This document shows positions 1 to 6,857 of a DNA stretch of 18,151 nt, piece by piece (within the stretch, counting starts at the first letter, position 1; each line of letters begins with the position of its first letter). The notes below the pieces were generated by a model. It was not told the DNA's origin. It ran no database searches and saw only the letters and a program-made list of their open reading frames with translations. This DNA is from Burkholderiales bacterium. Lineage in GTDB: Bacteria > Pseudomonadota > Gammaproteobacteria > Burkholderiales > Burkholderiaceae_C. The stretch is taken from assembly GCA_011391855.1 (NCBI GenBank), contig JAABPT010000297.1, forward strand, positions 1 through 18,151, read 5' to 3'. The position numbers were made by a program, and so were the translations under genes.

Positions 1-70
1 AGGCCAGCGTGCGGAAGGTGTAGCCGCTGTGCAGCGGAATGGAATGGTCCAGGACGTGGAGGATGCGCAT
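1..70 (-). CDS. XrtA-associated glycosyltransferase (TIGR04063-like), N-terminal fragment
   Basis: Only the first 23 codons are in the window; the gene continues past base 1. The translation begins MRILHVLDHSIPLHSGYTFR, which matches my memory of the start of the exosortase A system glycosyltransferase family (TIGR04063, a GT4-type transferase found beside the XrtA amidotransferase). It would add a sugar to the exopolysaccharide repeat unit on the cytoplasmic side of the membrane. The amidotransferase stop lies 2 nt upstream, so the two genes are almost certainly co-transcribed. An in-frame ATG two codons earlier (74-76) overlaps that stop as ATGA and is an equally possible start. The identification rests on a short but characteristic N-terminus and on position. 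Confidence 0.8.
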   Translation of the reverse strand, partial: MRILHVLDHSIPLHSGYTFRTLA

Positions 71-72
71 CG

Positions 73-2043
73 TCATGCCGGCGCCTCCGCACGCACGCGA
101 TTCGCCGGGCGCACAGGCACGCCGCTCGGGCCTTCGACCACGTTGTGCAAGAAGGCTTCGAACATGAGCAGCGTCCACAGCGGCGAGCTGTAGTCGCGGG
201 TGCCGGCCTGATGCGCGTCGACCAAATGGCGCAGGTATTTCTGGTCGAACCAGCCGGTGGCGGCCAGGCGTTCGCCCAGGACCGCGTCGCGCACGCGTGC
301 TTTCAGCGGGCCGCGGAACCAGCGCGCCAGTGGCACCGCAAAACCCATCTTCGGCCGGTACAGCACCTCGTTCGGCAGCTTGGGCTCCATGGCCTTCTTC
401 AGCAGGTACTTGCCTTCCTGGCCGCGGATCTTCAGGTGGTTGGGCAGCGTGGCCAGCCATTCCACCAGCTTGTGGTCCATGAGCGGCTCGCGCACTTCCA
501 GGCTGTGCGCCATGCTGGCGCGGTCGACCTTGGTGTTGATGTCGCCCACCAGGTAGGTCTTCAGGTCCAGGTACTGGATCAGGGCCAGCGGGTCATCGGT
601 GCCGGCCGCGGCGGCGTGGCGGTCGAAGACGTTCTGCGCGTCGTAGCCGCCCAGCGCCTGCTTGAAGGCGGGGCTGAAGAGCTGCGCGCGCATGGGGCCG
701 CGCAGGAGGCTCACGCTGTGGAAGTAGGCTTCCACCGAGCTGCGCGCCATGCCTTCGAAGGTAGTCTTGGCGCGGAACATGCGCGGAGCCCAGTCGGCCT
801 TGGGGTACACGCGCCCCAGCAGCCCGAACAGCGGCTGGCGCAGGCCGGCGGGCAACGCGCTGCGCATGCGCTCTTCCATCAGGTGCAGGCGGTAGCGGCG
901 GTAGCCGCCGAAGCTTTCGTCGCCGCCGTCGCCACTGAGCGCCACGGTGACGCGCTTGCGCGCCAGCTGGCACACGCGGTAGGTGGGGATGGCGCTGCTG
1001 TCGGCATAGGGTTCGTCGTACAGGCGGGCCAGGGTGTCGATGAGGTCGAAGTCGTCGCTCTTGACGGTTTCGACGAAGTGGTCGGTGCGGTAGCGGTTGG
1101 CCACCGTTTGCGCAAAGGCGGCTTCGTTGAAGGCGGGGTCGTCGAAGGCGATGGAGCAGGTGTGCACGGGCGTGCTTGACAGGCCGGCCATGGTGGCCAC
1201 GACGGCGCTGCTGTCCACGCCGCCGGAGAGGAAGGCGCCCAGCGGCACTTCGGAGATCATGCGCAGGCGCACGGACTCCGTGAGGCGAGCGCGCAGTTCT
1301 TCGCAGGCGTCTTCGGCGCTGATGCGGTTGTCGAGCGTGAAACGCACGTCCCAGTAAGGCTTGGGCTGCGGTATCGGCTGACCGCGGCGGATGCTCAGCA
1401 TGTGGCCGGGCGAGAGCTTCAGCGCCTGCTTGAAGATGGTGCGCGGCTCGGCCACGTAGCCGAGCGCGAAATACTCTTCCACGGCCAGCGGGTCGATGTC
1501 GCGCCTGAGGCCACCGTTGCCACCGCGGCCGCCGTTGTAGGCCAGCAGCGACTTCAGTTCGCTGCCGAAAAGCAGCAGGCCGTCGTCGAGCAAGGCGTAG
1601 TACATGGGCTTCACGCCCAGGCGGTCGCGCGCCATGAAGAAGGTCTGGCGATTGCGGTCCCACAGCGCGAACGCGAACATGCCGCGCAGGCGCTGCACGC
1701 AGTCTTCGCCCCAGGCTTCCCAGGCGTGCACGATGACTTCGGTGTCGCTGTGGGTACGAAACACGTGGCCCAGCGCCTGCAGTTCGGGCACCAGTTCCTG
1801 GAAGTTGTAGATCTCGCCGTTGAAGACGATGCCCACCGAGCCGTCTTCGTTGAACAGCGGCTGCTGGCCGGTGGCCAGGTCGATGATGGAAAGCCGGCGG
1901 TGGCCCAGGCCGACGCCGGGCTCCAGGTGCAGGCTGCCTTCGTCGGGGCCGCGGTGCGTTTGCGACTCGTTCATGCGGTGCAGCACCGGGTGCGAGATGG
2001 AACGCTCGCCGCGGGTGTCGAAAATGCCGGTGATACCGCACAT
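73..2043 (-). CDS. asnB: XrtA-associated asparagine synthase-type amidotransferase
   Basis: This is a 656-residue class II glutamine amidotransferase of the asparagine synthase (glutamine-hydrolysing) fold, and the subtype matches exosortase A system-associated amidotransferase 1 (TIGR03108). The start is the ATG that places the nucleophile at Cys2 (MCGITGIFD), as processing in this class requires; the open frame upstream is non-genic read-through into the insertion sequence. The glutaminase domain (about 1-210) shows RGPD (31-34) and NGEIYN (75-80). The synthetase domain shows the ATP pyrophosphatase loop SGGVDSS (273-279). It probably amidates a sugar carboxylate or another polysaccharide substituent rather than free aspartate; that is inferred from context. 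Residues 170-179 are a glycine-rich stretch (NGGRGGNGGL). The gene is now cut off from the rest of the polysaccharide operon by the accessory island, and no strong promoter is evident in the roughly 140 bp before the insertion sequence. Confidence 0.93.
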   Translation of the reverse strand: MCGITGIFDTRGERSISHPVLHRMNESQTHRGPDEGSLHLEPGVGLGHRRLSIIDLATGQQPLFNEDGSVGIVFNGEIYNFQELVPELQALGHVFRTHSDTEVIVHAWEAWGEDCVQRLRGMFAFALWDRNRQTFFMARDRLGVKPMYYALLDDGLLLFGSELKSLLAYNGGRGGNGGLRRDIDPLAVEEYFALGYVAEPRTIFKQALKLSPGHMLSIRRGQPIPQPKPYWDVRFTLDNRISAEDACEELRARLTESVRLRMISEVPLGAFLSGGVDSSAVVATMAGLSSTPVHTCSIAFDDPAFNEAAFAQTVANRYRTDHFVETVKSDDFDLIDTLARLYDEPYADSSAIPTYRVCQLARKRVTVALSGDGGDESFGGYRRYRLHLMEERMRSALPAGLRQPLFGLLGRVYPKADWAPRMFRAKTTFEGMARSSVEAYFHSVSLLRGPMRAQLFSPAFKQALGGYDAQNVFDRHAAAAGTDDPLALIQYLDLKTYLVGDINTKVDRASMAHSLEVREPLMDHKLVEWLATLPNHLKIRGQEGKYLLKKAMEPKLPNEVLYRPKMGFAVPLARWFRGPLKARVRDAVLGERLAATGWFDQKYLRHLVDAHQAGTRDYSSPLWTLLMFEAFLHNVVEGPSGVPVRPANRVRAEAPA

Positions 2044-2184
2044 GGGGGTCGATGCGTCCTGTCTGGCGCGCGTGGCACGGCCACGGGAAGCGCGGATGGT
2101 AGGCGACGGGTGCAGGGCTACGGCGGCGGCGGCGGCAAGCAAATCGGGCGTGGCATGACATCTGGCACGGCGCGCGAAAAGAAC

Positions 2185-2196
2185 GGGGTCAGGTCT
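2185..2196 (+). repeat. Palindromic repeat A, left piece (split by IS)
   Basis: GGGGTCAGGTCT is the first 12 bases of a 48-bp palindrome whose remaining 36 bases are at 3760-3795. Joined without the IS and one target duplication, the length equals that of the intact copies at 7687-7734 and 11471-11518. Confidence 0.85.
2187..2196 (+). repeat. 10-bp target site duplication, left copy
   Basis: GGTCAGGTCT directly abuts the left IS end and is repeated exactly at 3750-3759. The duplicated bases lie in the outer arm of a palindromic repeat. Confidence 0.92.
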
Positions 2197-2215
2197 CAAT
2201 ACTGTTCGATTAGAT
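2197..2215 (+). repeat. IS left terminal inverted repeat
   Basis: CAATACTGTTCGATTAGAT pairs with the right end at 17 of 19 positions; the differences are at positions 11 and 13. Confidence 0.92.
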
Positions 2216-2444
2216 GACAAACCGTCCCGAAGGATGTTGCGGCGACCAGATCCGGGAACGGGTCGGGCGCCGTGGTGGCTGGCGTGCCGGCGGCTCGATG
2301 GCAGACGGCGTGCAGTCGATCGGCACCCGGGTCCGCGCACTGCGGTCGTGCGGCGCGTACGGCGAGTTTCGTCGCTTGACCATCCGGGGCGAGCGCCTGG
2401 CGGTTGTTCGCACGGCGCGGGTCGCGGCGCTGGCGGCGAGCAGT

Positions 2445-3680
2445 TCACGGAACCAGCGGCACCGGCGTCGGGGCTGCTCTGGGGGGAAAGGCCCCGGATC
2501 GGGGCTGTGTGCGCCTGAGCAACTCGACGTGTCCCTTGAAGGACAACTGCGCGTGCGCCAGTCGGTGTTCGGTGGCCCCCTGGTGCAGCAGCCAGCGCAC
2601 GGCGTAGTGCGCCAGCACCCAGCCGTAAAACTCCTGGCGCACCAGCTCCGGCGTCTTGCTGCGCAGCACGCGCCGGCCCTGGCGCAGGTGGGTCTTGAGT
2701 TCGTCGAACACCGACTCGACCTCCCAGCGCTGGTGGTACAGCGCCGCCAGCTCCATCGCCGGCGCGGCCTGCGGGTCCAGCAAAGTGGTCAGCAGCCGGT
2801 AGCGAGGCTGCGCATCTTCCAGTCCCGGCAGCGTGTACTCGATGACGCGCACCGTGACGGCCTGCTCGGCGGCCTGGGCGCGCCCGACGCCGCTGGGGGT
2901 GATGGCGCTCAGGTACGAACCGTCGCCCAGCAGGCGCTGCACCGGCAGTTGCCGGTTGACTGCGCAGCGCCACAGCAGTTGTGCGCCGGTGGCGCTGGCC
3001 TGGCGCCAGTGCTCGAAGCCGTTGAACCCCCGGTCGGCCAGGCACAGCATGTCCGGCGTCAGGCGCGACAGCAGCGGCTGGCAGATCTCCCACTCACCGA
3101 CGCGGTAGGGGCCCAGGTTGGCCCCCAGGATGGCGTGCGTGGCGCACTCCACCAGCACCGCGCATTGAGCCTGCGGGTAGCCGGCATGGCCGGTGCGGCT
3201 GCCGGGATAGCCGAAGGCGGTGGCGTTGTCGGCCTCGTCGGGCAGTTCGAAGTTGCTGCCATCCATTGCCACCAGCCGCAGTCCGCCGTAGAACGCTTCG
3301 GGGTGGGTGCGGACGTTGGCCAGCGGCACGCAGCAGCGTTGCACCAGGTCGCGCAGGGGTTCGTGGCCGATGCGCGTGCGCAGCGCGCTGATGGATGCCT
3401 TGCCCACCCGAGCGGGCTCGGCCGCCCCGTCCGCCCAGGCCAGGCCCTGGGACACGACGGAGAACACCTCCTCGTAGGCCGCCTCCGGGTACAGGCTCAG
3501 CGCCATGCAGTAGTACACGCCGGCCACCGCCGGAAAACTGCGTATGCGCTGACTGTTGCGGCCGTACTGCTCCAGGACCTCGTGCACCACCTCGGCCGGC
3601 ACCACGCGCGCCAGAAGACTGGCGGCAAGAAAGTCACTCAGCCGGGCGCCCGCACCCAGCACCGCCTTGGTTCGCGCCAT
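2445..3680 (-). CDS. IS4-family transposase
   Basis: This 411-residue DDE transposase cuts and pastes the element. The catalytic residues are visible: D140 in AMDGSNFELPD, D216 in CLADRGFNGF, and E322 inside the IS4 signature Y-x2-R-x3-E-x6-K (Y315, R318, E322, K329 in YHQRWEVESVFDELK). The large spacing between the second Asp and the Glu leaves room for the beta-strand insertion typical of IS4 transposases. The first 90 or so residues resemble the usual IS4 N-terminal domain. Length is normal and there are no frameshifts or stops. The ATG has an AGGTGGGG-like ribosome site just upstream. It is transcribed toward asnB, so read-through could reach that gene. A possible promoter is formed at the right junction (3726-3755). 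Confidence 0.95.
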   Translation of the reverse strand: MARTKAVLGAGARLSDFLAASLLARVVPAEVVHEVLEQYGRNSQRIRSFPAVAGVYYCMALSLYPEAAYEEVFSVVSQGLAWADGAAEPARVGKASISALRTRIGHEPLRDLVQRCCVPLANVRTHPEAFYGGLRLVAMDGSNFELPDEADNATAFGYPGSRTGHAGYPQAQCAVLVECATHAILGANLGPYRVGEWEICQPLLSRLTPDMLCLADRGFNGFEHWRQASATGAQLLWRCAVNRQLPVQRLLGDGSYLSAITPSGVGRAQAAEQAVTVRVIEYTLPGLEDAQPRYRLLTTLLDPQAAPAMELAALYHQRWEVESVFDELKTHLRQGRRVLRSKTPELVRQEFYGWVLAHYAVRWLLHQGATEHRLAHAQLSFKGHVELLRRTQPRSGAFPPRAAPTPVPLVP

Positions 3681-3725
3681 CGCCCCACCTGCCGTCGAGT
3701 TGCCGCAGGTGGCGATTGTGGCTGA

Positions 3726-3755
3726 ATTCTATCTAAACAAACAGTATTGGGTCAG
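3726..3755 (-). promoter_or_regulatory. Possible transposase promoter spanning IS end and target repeat
   Basis: On the minus strand, CTGACC (3750-3755, outside the IS in the target palindrome) and TAGAAT (3726-3731, inside the IS) are 18 nt apart. They match the sigma70 boxes at four and five of six positions. They lie 46-75 nt before the transposase ATG. This is a pattern match only. Confidence 0.3.
3731..3749 (-). repeat. IS right terminal inverted repeat
   Basis: Read on the minus strand it is CAATACTGTTTGTTTAGAT, the partner of the repeat at 2197-2215. It abuts the right copy of the target duplication. Confidence 0.92.
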
Positions 3756-3759
3756 GTCT
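3750..3759 (+). repeat. 10-bp target site duplication, right copy
   Basis: This exact copy of GGTCAGGTCT follows the right IS end and continues into the remaining part of the interrupted palindrome. Confidence 0.92.
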
Positions 3760-3795
3760 TCAATTTAAAGGACTTCAAACTCAAGACCTGACTCC
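3760..3795 (+). repeat. Palindromic repeat A, right piece
   Basis: These are the remaining 36 bases of the interrupted palindrome, ending TCAAGACCTGACTCC. The right arm has one change (CTCC for CCCC) against the other copies. It ends 25 bp before the vapC stop codon. Confidence 0.85.
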
Positions 3796-3820
3796 AAACT
3801 ACCAGCAAACCGGTGAGCCA

Positions 3821-4228
3821 TCAGCGCGCGGTCCATAGCCTGAATTCGACATGCTTAGCCGCGGATTGGAAGTCCTTGTCCGTACTCAGCAGAACCAGGT
3901 CATGCCGGCGACTGAGCTGGATCAGCAGCGCGTCGATGGTGCCGACCTGGACGCCGCCGCGGCGGCAAAGATTTCGGACCTCGGCGGCCTCGATGTGGTC
4001 CTCGCGGTCTGGCACCAGGAAAGCCAGGGCTCCAAACCGCTCCACGAGTTCATCTCGCGCCTTGGGTCCGGCAAAGCCCTGCAGCAGCTCTTGAAGCACG
4101 AGGCCGGTGGTGAAAACCTGATTCGCTCCGAGCAGTGCGTCGCGCAAGGCCGCCACTTCGGGCCCGTTGTGCACGGCATCACGGCGAAGCGCAAGCGACC
4201 AGACACTCGTGTCGACGAGCAGACTCAC
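3821..4228 (-). CDS. PIN-domain toxin ribonuclease, VapC-like
   Basis: This 135-residue PIN-domain protein is the usual length for VapC toxins, Mg-dependent RNases that cleave tRNA or rRNA when not held by their antitoxin. The acidic site is visible: D6 (VSLLVDTSVW), E47 (LVLQELL), D99 (GTIDALL) and D117/D119 (STDKDF). The start is GTG at 4226-4228, overlapping the antitoxin stop as GTGA; this places VDTSVW at the N-terminus as is standard, while the longer open frame adds 15 residues of no PIN character. It forms a translationally coupled pair with the upstream small gene. RNA substrate cannot be told from sequence. Confidence 0.9.
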   Translation of the reverse strand: MSLLVDTSVWSLALRRDAVHNGPEVAALRDALLGANQVFTTGLVLQELLQGFAGPKARDELVERFGALAFLVPDREDHIEAAEVRNLCRRGGVQVGTIDALLIQLSRRHDLVLLSTDKDFQSAAKHVEFRLWTAR

Positions 4229-4428
4229 GGCTTGCGTGACCGCTCGGCCTTGTAGTCGAACGACGTGTCCCAATCCAGCTTGCCGAAAAGTTCAGCCACG
4301 CGCCTCTGCTCGCGGCGAGCGATGAATTCCTGCAAGGCGCGGGTGACGGCAGCCTTCTTCGTGGGCTCGCCGCTGACGCGGAACGCGCGCTCCAGAAGTT
4401 CGTTGTCCAGGGCAAGGTTGGTGGCCAT
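4225..4428 (-). CDS. VapB-like antitoxin (type II TA)
   Basis: This 67-residue protein begins MATNLALDNELLERAFRVSG. The start pattern, the GEPTKKAAVTRALQEFIARR segment (19-38) and the acidic/aromatic tail (KLDWDTSFDY) are typical of the MetJ/Arc-like antitoxins in the VapB group (type II toxin-antitoxin, VapB/DUF2191-like). The N-terminal part should dimerise and bind operator DNA, and the tail should occupy the active site of the PIN partner. GGAG sits 6 nt before the ATG at 4426-4428, supporting this start over an upstream in-frame ATG. The gene ends in a 4-nt overlap with the toxin gene, so both come from one transcript that is probably autorepressed. Confidence 0.88.
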   Translation of the reverse strand: MATNLALDNELLERAFRVSGEPTKKAAVTRALQEFIARREQRRVAELFGKLDWDTSFDYKAERSRKP

Positions 4429-4447
4429 GTGTGACTCCGTCAGATGA

Positions 4448-4476
4448 AGTCTACACATCGGCACGTGTCGTCGCAA
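4448..4476 (-). promoter_or_regulatory. Candidate promoter of the vapBC-like pair
   Basis: On the minus strand, TTGCGA (4471-4476) and TAGACT (4448-4453) are separated by 17 nt, each matching the sigma70 consensus at four of six positions. The spacer contains the palindrome CACGTG (4462-4467), a possible operator core for the antitoxin. The antitoxin ATG lies about 20 nt downstream. Confidence 0.4.
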
Positions 4477-4489
4477 TCGCAGACAATCA

Positions 4490-4572
4490 GGGGTCAGGTC
4501 TTTACTTTTAAGTGCTTACCTCCACCTAAAACTACAAAGCTTCGGATCTCTTAAAACTGAAGACCTGACCCC
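4490..4572. repeat. Palindromic repeat B, long-loop variant (83 bp)
   Basis: The arms are 23 nt each (4490-4512 and 4550-4572) and pair at 21 of 23 positions. Outer ends are GGGGTCAGGTCTT and AAGACCTGACCCC. The 37-nt centre is unlike the short centre of the 48-bp copies. It lies between the divergent vapB-like and metallo-hydrolase genes. Confidence 0.88.
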
Positions 4573-4586
4573 ATACTTCACGCTCC

Positions 4587-5987
4587 ATGCCCCTGAGCTT
4601 CACCCACCACGGTGCCGTGGACGGCGTCACCGGCTCCTGCCACCAGCTCACGCTGCCCGACGGGCAATCGGTGCTGATCGACTGCGGCCTGTTCCAGGGC
4701 GCCGAGACCTCGTCCGACGGCGCCGGCGTGAACCAGCTTGAGATCGGCTTTGCGCTGGACCAGGTGCGAGCGCTGATCGTCACCCACGTGCACATCGACC
4801 ACGTCGGCCGCATTCCCTACCTGCTGGCGGCGGGCTACAAGGGGCCCATCTACTGCAGCGAGGCTTCGGCGCTGCTGCTGCCGTTGGTGCTGGAAGATGC
4901 ACTGAAGGTGGGCTTCACGCGCAACCAGGCGCTCATCCAGCGCGTGCTGGGGGTGCTGCGGCAGCGCATCGTGCCGCTGCCCTACAAGCAGTGGCAGACG
5001 GTGATTGCGGGGGTGCCGGGGCTACGGGTGCGGCTGTCGCCGGCCGGGCACATTCTGGGCTCGGCCTACGTGGAGCTGGACGTGCAGCTGGGGCCGGGGC
5101 AGAAGCAGCGGGTGGTGTTCTCGGGCGATCTGGGCGCGCCCTATACGCCGCTGCTGCCGGCGCCCAGGGCGCCCATGGCCGCCGACGTGGTGGTGCTGGA
5201 AAGCACCTACGGCGACCGCAACCACGAGCCGCGCAAGCTGCGCCGCCAGCGGCTGCAGGCTCTGTGCGAACACGCCTTCGGCAACCGCGGCACGCTGCTG
5301 GTGCCGGCGTTCAGCATCGGCCGCACGCAGGAGCTGCTGTACGAACTGGAAGAAATCATCCACCGCCACCGGCAGCGTCCGGCGGCACCGGGCCTGGCCT
5401 GGGGCGAGGTAGAGGTGATCGTGGACTCGCCGCTGGCGGCCGACTTCACCGCCGGTTATGCGCAGCTCAAGTCGCACTGGGACAAGGAGGCGCGCCGCAA
5501 GCTGGCGGCGGGCCGCCATCCGCTGGCCTTCGAGCAGCTGACCACCGTGGCCGACCATGCCGCGCACCTGCGCATGGTGGACGCCCTGGCGCGCAGCGCG
5601 CGGCCGGCGATCGTGATCGCGGCCAGCGGCATGTGCAGCGGCGGGCGCATCGTCAACTACCTGAAGGCGATGCTGGGCGACGCGCGGCACGACGTGCTGT
5701 TCTGCGGCTACCAGGCCGCGGGCACGCCGGGGCGCGACATCCAGACCTACGGGCCGCGCGGTGGCTACGTGGAACTGGACGGCCAGCGTTTCAACATCCG
5801 CGCCGGCGTCCACACGCTGGGCGGGTTCTCGGCGCACGCCGACCAGAAGGACTTGCTCAACTTCATTGGCCGCATGCACACCCAGCCGCGGCAGGTGCGG
5901 CTGGTGCATGGCGACGACGACGCCAAGCGCACGCTGGCGGCGCTGCTGCGGCAGCGGCATCCGGGGGTGGAGGTGGTGGTGCCGTAG
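4587..5987 (+). CDS. MBL-fold beta-CASP RNA-processing exonuclease/hydrolase
   Basis: This 466-residue metallo-beta-lactamase protein of the beta-CASP/RMMBL class (the YSH1/CPSF73-like group) has the usual full length. Zinc ligands are visible: H67, H69, D71 and H72 in THVHIDHVGR, H155 in PAGHILGSA, D181 in FSGDLG, and H441 in LVHGDDDA. The beta-CASP insert starts near STYGDR (206-211), and the RMMBL part holds GGFSAHAD (412-419). Family members are RNA endo- or 5'-exonucleases; the target here is unknown. The ATG lies 14 nt after palindrome B with no clear Shine-Dalgarno. It is on the plus strand against the polysaccharide genes, and 24 nt upstream of a nucleotidyltransferase/HEPN pair with which it may be co-transcribed. 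Confidence 0.93.
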   Translation: MPLSFTHHGAVDGVTGSCHQLTLPDGQSVLIDCGLFQGAETSSDGAGVNQLEIGFALDQVRALIVTHVHIDHVGRIPYLLAAGYKGPIYCSEASALLLPLVLEDALKVGFTRNQALIQRVLGVLRQRIVPLPYKQWQTVIAGVPGLRVRLSPAGHILGSAYVELDVQLGPGQKQRVVFSGDLGAPYTPLLPAPRAPMAADVVVLESTYGDRNHEPRKLRRQRLQALCEHAFGNRGTLLVPAFSIGRTQELLYELEEIIHRHRQRPAAPGLAWGEVEVIVDSPLAADFTAGYAQLKSHWDKEARRKLAAGRHPLAFEQLTTVADHAAHLRMVDALARSARPAIVIAASGMCSGGRIVNYLKAMLGDARHDVLFCGYQAAGTPGRDIQTYGPRGGYVELDGQRFNIRAGVHTLGGFSAHADQKDLLNFIGRMHTQPRQVRLVHGDDDAKRTLAALLRQRHPGVEVVVP

Positions 5988-6011
5988 GGGCCGGGCGCTA
6001 CACTGCGCAGC

Positions 6012-6329
6012 ATGAGGTTGACCCTGCAGGAGCGCAGCGCCATCGCCGAAGCGGCACGGGCCACGCTGGCGGCGGGCACGCAGGTGTCGCTGTTCGGGTC
6101 ACGCACCGACGACCAGGCGCGCGGCGGCGACATCGACCTGCTGGTGGAAACACCGCTGCCCATGCCCGCGGCCGAACTGGTGGCGCGGCGCCAGGCCTTC
6201 GTAGCGCGCCTGTACAGGCTGCTGGGCGAGCGCCGTATCGACGTGGTGGTGACCAGCCCGGCCGACGCAGTGACGCCGCCCGTGGTGGCGTCCGCTCGCG
6301 GCCAGGCCGTGGAACTGGTGCGGACATGA
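6012..6329 (+). CDS. Minimal nucleotidyltransferase (MNT), MntA-like antitoxin
   Basis: This 105-residue protein with the polymerase-beta minimal nucleotidyltransferase fold has the signature G29-S30 followed by D40-x-D42 (LFGSRTDDQARGGDIDLLV) and a third acidic residue D77 (RRIDVVV). All catalytic residues are present, so it is probably active. In characterised HEPN/MNT toxin-antitoxin systems the MNT protein silences its partner by adding AMP units to a Tyr of the HEPN protein. The stop overlaps the next ATG by 4 nt (ATGA), which fits stoichiometric co-expression. It follows the MBL gene by 24 nt on the same strand. Confidence 0.88.
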   Translation: MRLTLQERSAIAEAARATLAAGTQVSLFGSRTDDQARGGDIDLLVETPLPMPAAELVARRQAFVARLYRLLGERRIDVVVTSPADAVTPPVVASARGQAVELVRT

Positions 6330-6781
6330 CCGCGCCAACGGTGGACCGGCTGGGATTGGCGCGCTGGGAGGCCGACCGCCACGCGGCGGTGCTGGACGAT
6401 GCCCTGGCGCGCTGGCGCGCCCTGCCAGTGCCCAGCCTGGAGGCGATCGAGTCCGACCCGGCCTTGCGCCAGCTCACGGACCAGATCCTGTTCCGCTTCA
6501 TCAAGTTGCAGGACACGATGGGCGAACGCCTGATACCCGCCACCCTGGGTTGGCTGGTGGAGCCGTTCGAGGGCTGGCCGATGCGTGACCGTCTCGACCG
6601 GCTCGAGAAGCTCGGCTACCTTGACGTGGAGGCCTGGCTGCGCTGGCGTGAACTTCGAAACCGGCTGGCGCATGAGTATCCCGATGCGCCCGACCTGCGC
6701 CACGCCCAGTTGCTTGCAGCCATTGCCGGTGCGGCAGACATTCTTGCGGCGTACCGGCTCTGGGCAGGCAAGCTACCGTAG
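6326..6781 (+). CDS. HEPN-domain, HepT-like RNase toxin
   Basis: This 151-residue helical protein has the HEPN RNase motif R-x4-H: R111 to H116 in RNRLAHEY. The motif continues to Tyr118, the position that MntA AMPylates in the studied HepT/MntA pair. LFRFIKLQDTMGERLI (55-70) also fits the helix preceding the motif in this family. The chosen ATG overlaps the MNT stop; the much longer in-frame extension upstream is the shadow of the MBL gene. It is expected to cut RNA, possibly tRNA, when not modified. The N-terminal 45 residues are less familiar. It ends 134 bp before the convergent PIN gene. Confidence 0.83.
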   Translation: MTAPTVDRLGLARWEADRHAAVLDDALARWRALPVPSLEAIESDPALRQLTDQILFRFIKLQDTMGERLIPATLGWLVEPFEGWPMRDRLDRLEKLGYLDVEAWLRWRELRNRLAHEYPDAPDLRHAQLLAAIAGAADILAAYRLWAGKLP

Positions 6782-6857
6782 CCTGAACTCTGATGGGGGC
6801 CAGCGGACCGGAAACGGCGCGTGAGCCTGGGGAGTCGGGGCGTGATCGGGCGAGCGT

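Larger units (their letters stand above)
2044..2444. other. Non-coding stretch: asnB leader plus left end of the IS
   Basis: No gene is visible here. Bases 2044-2184 are the leader of the amidotransferase gene. A weak AGGA motif sits about 13 nt before its ATG, and no convincing -35/-10 pair can be seen. Bases 2185-2196 are the left piece of a split palindrome. Bases 2197-2444 are the non-coding tail of the insertion sequence downstream of its transposase. Confidence 0.6.
2197..3749 (-). mobile_element. Intact IS4-family insertion sequence, 1553 bp
   Basis: The element has 19-bp terminal inverted repeats matching at 17 of 19 positions: CAATACTGTTCGATTAGAT at 2197-2215 and its near reverse complement at 3731-3749. 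It is flanked by a perfect 10-bp direct repeat GGTCAGGTCT at 2187-2196 and 3750-3759. One transposase gene fills most of it, on the minus strand. The IS4-type catalytic signature and the 10-bp duplication agree with the IS4 family. Terminal repeats, duplication and transposase are all intact, so the insertion looks recent. The target is a 48-bp palindromic repeat that also occurs elsewhere in the window. Confidence 0.95.

Noticed and set aside
2044..3093. Open frame extending the amidotransferase by 350 N-terminal residues
   Set aside because: The amidotransferase must start at MCGI so that Cys2 is exposed. The extension is Arg/Pro/Ala-rich, crosses the IS end and runs antisense-like through the transposase gene region.
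2214..3725. Long plus-strand open frame opposite the transposase
   Set aside because: It is antisense to a transposase with full catalytic signature. Long shadow frames are common in GC-rich DNA and the translation resembles no protein fold.
4991..6325. Long N-terminal extension of the HEPN protein
   Set aside because: It lies in another frame of the MBL and MNT genes and is low-complexity Ala/Gly/Arg. The ATG overlapping the MNT stop is the sensible start.
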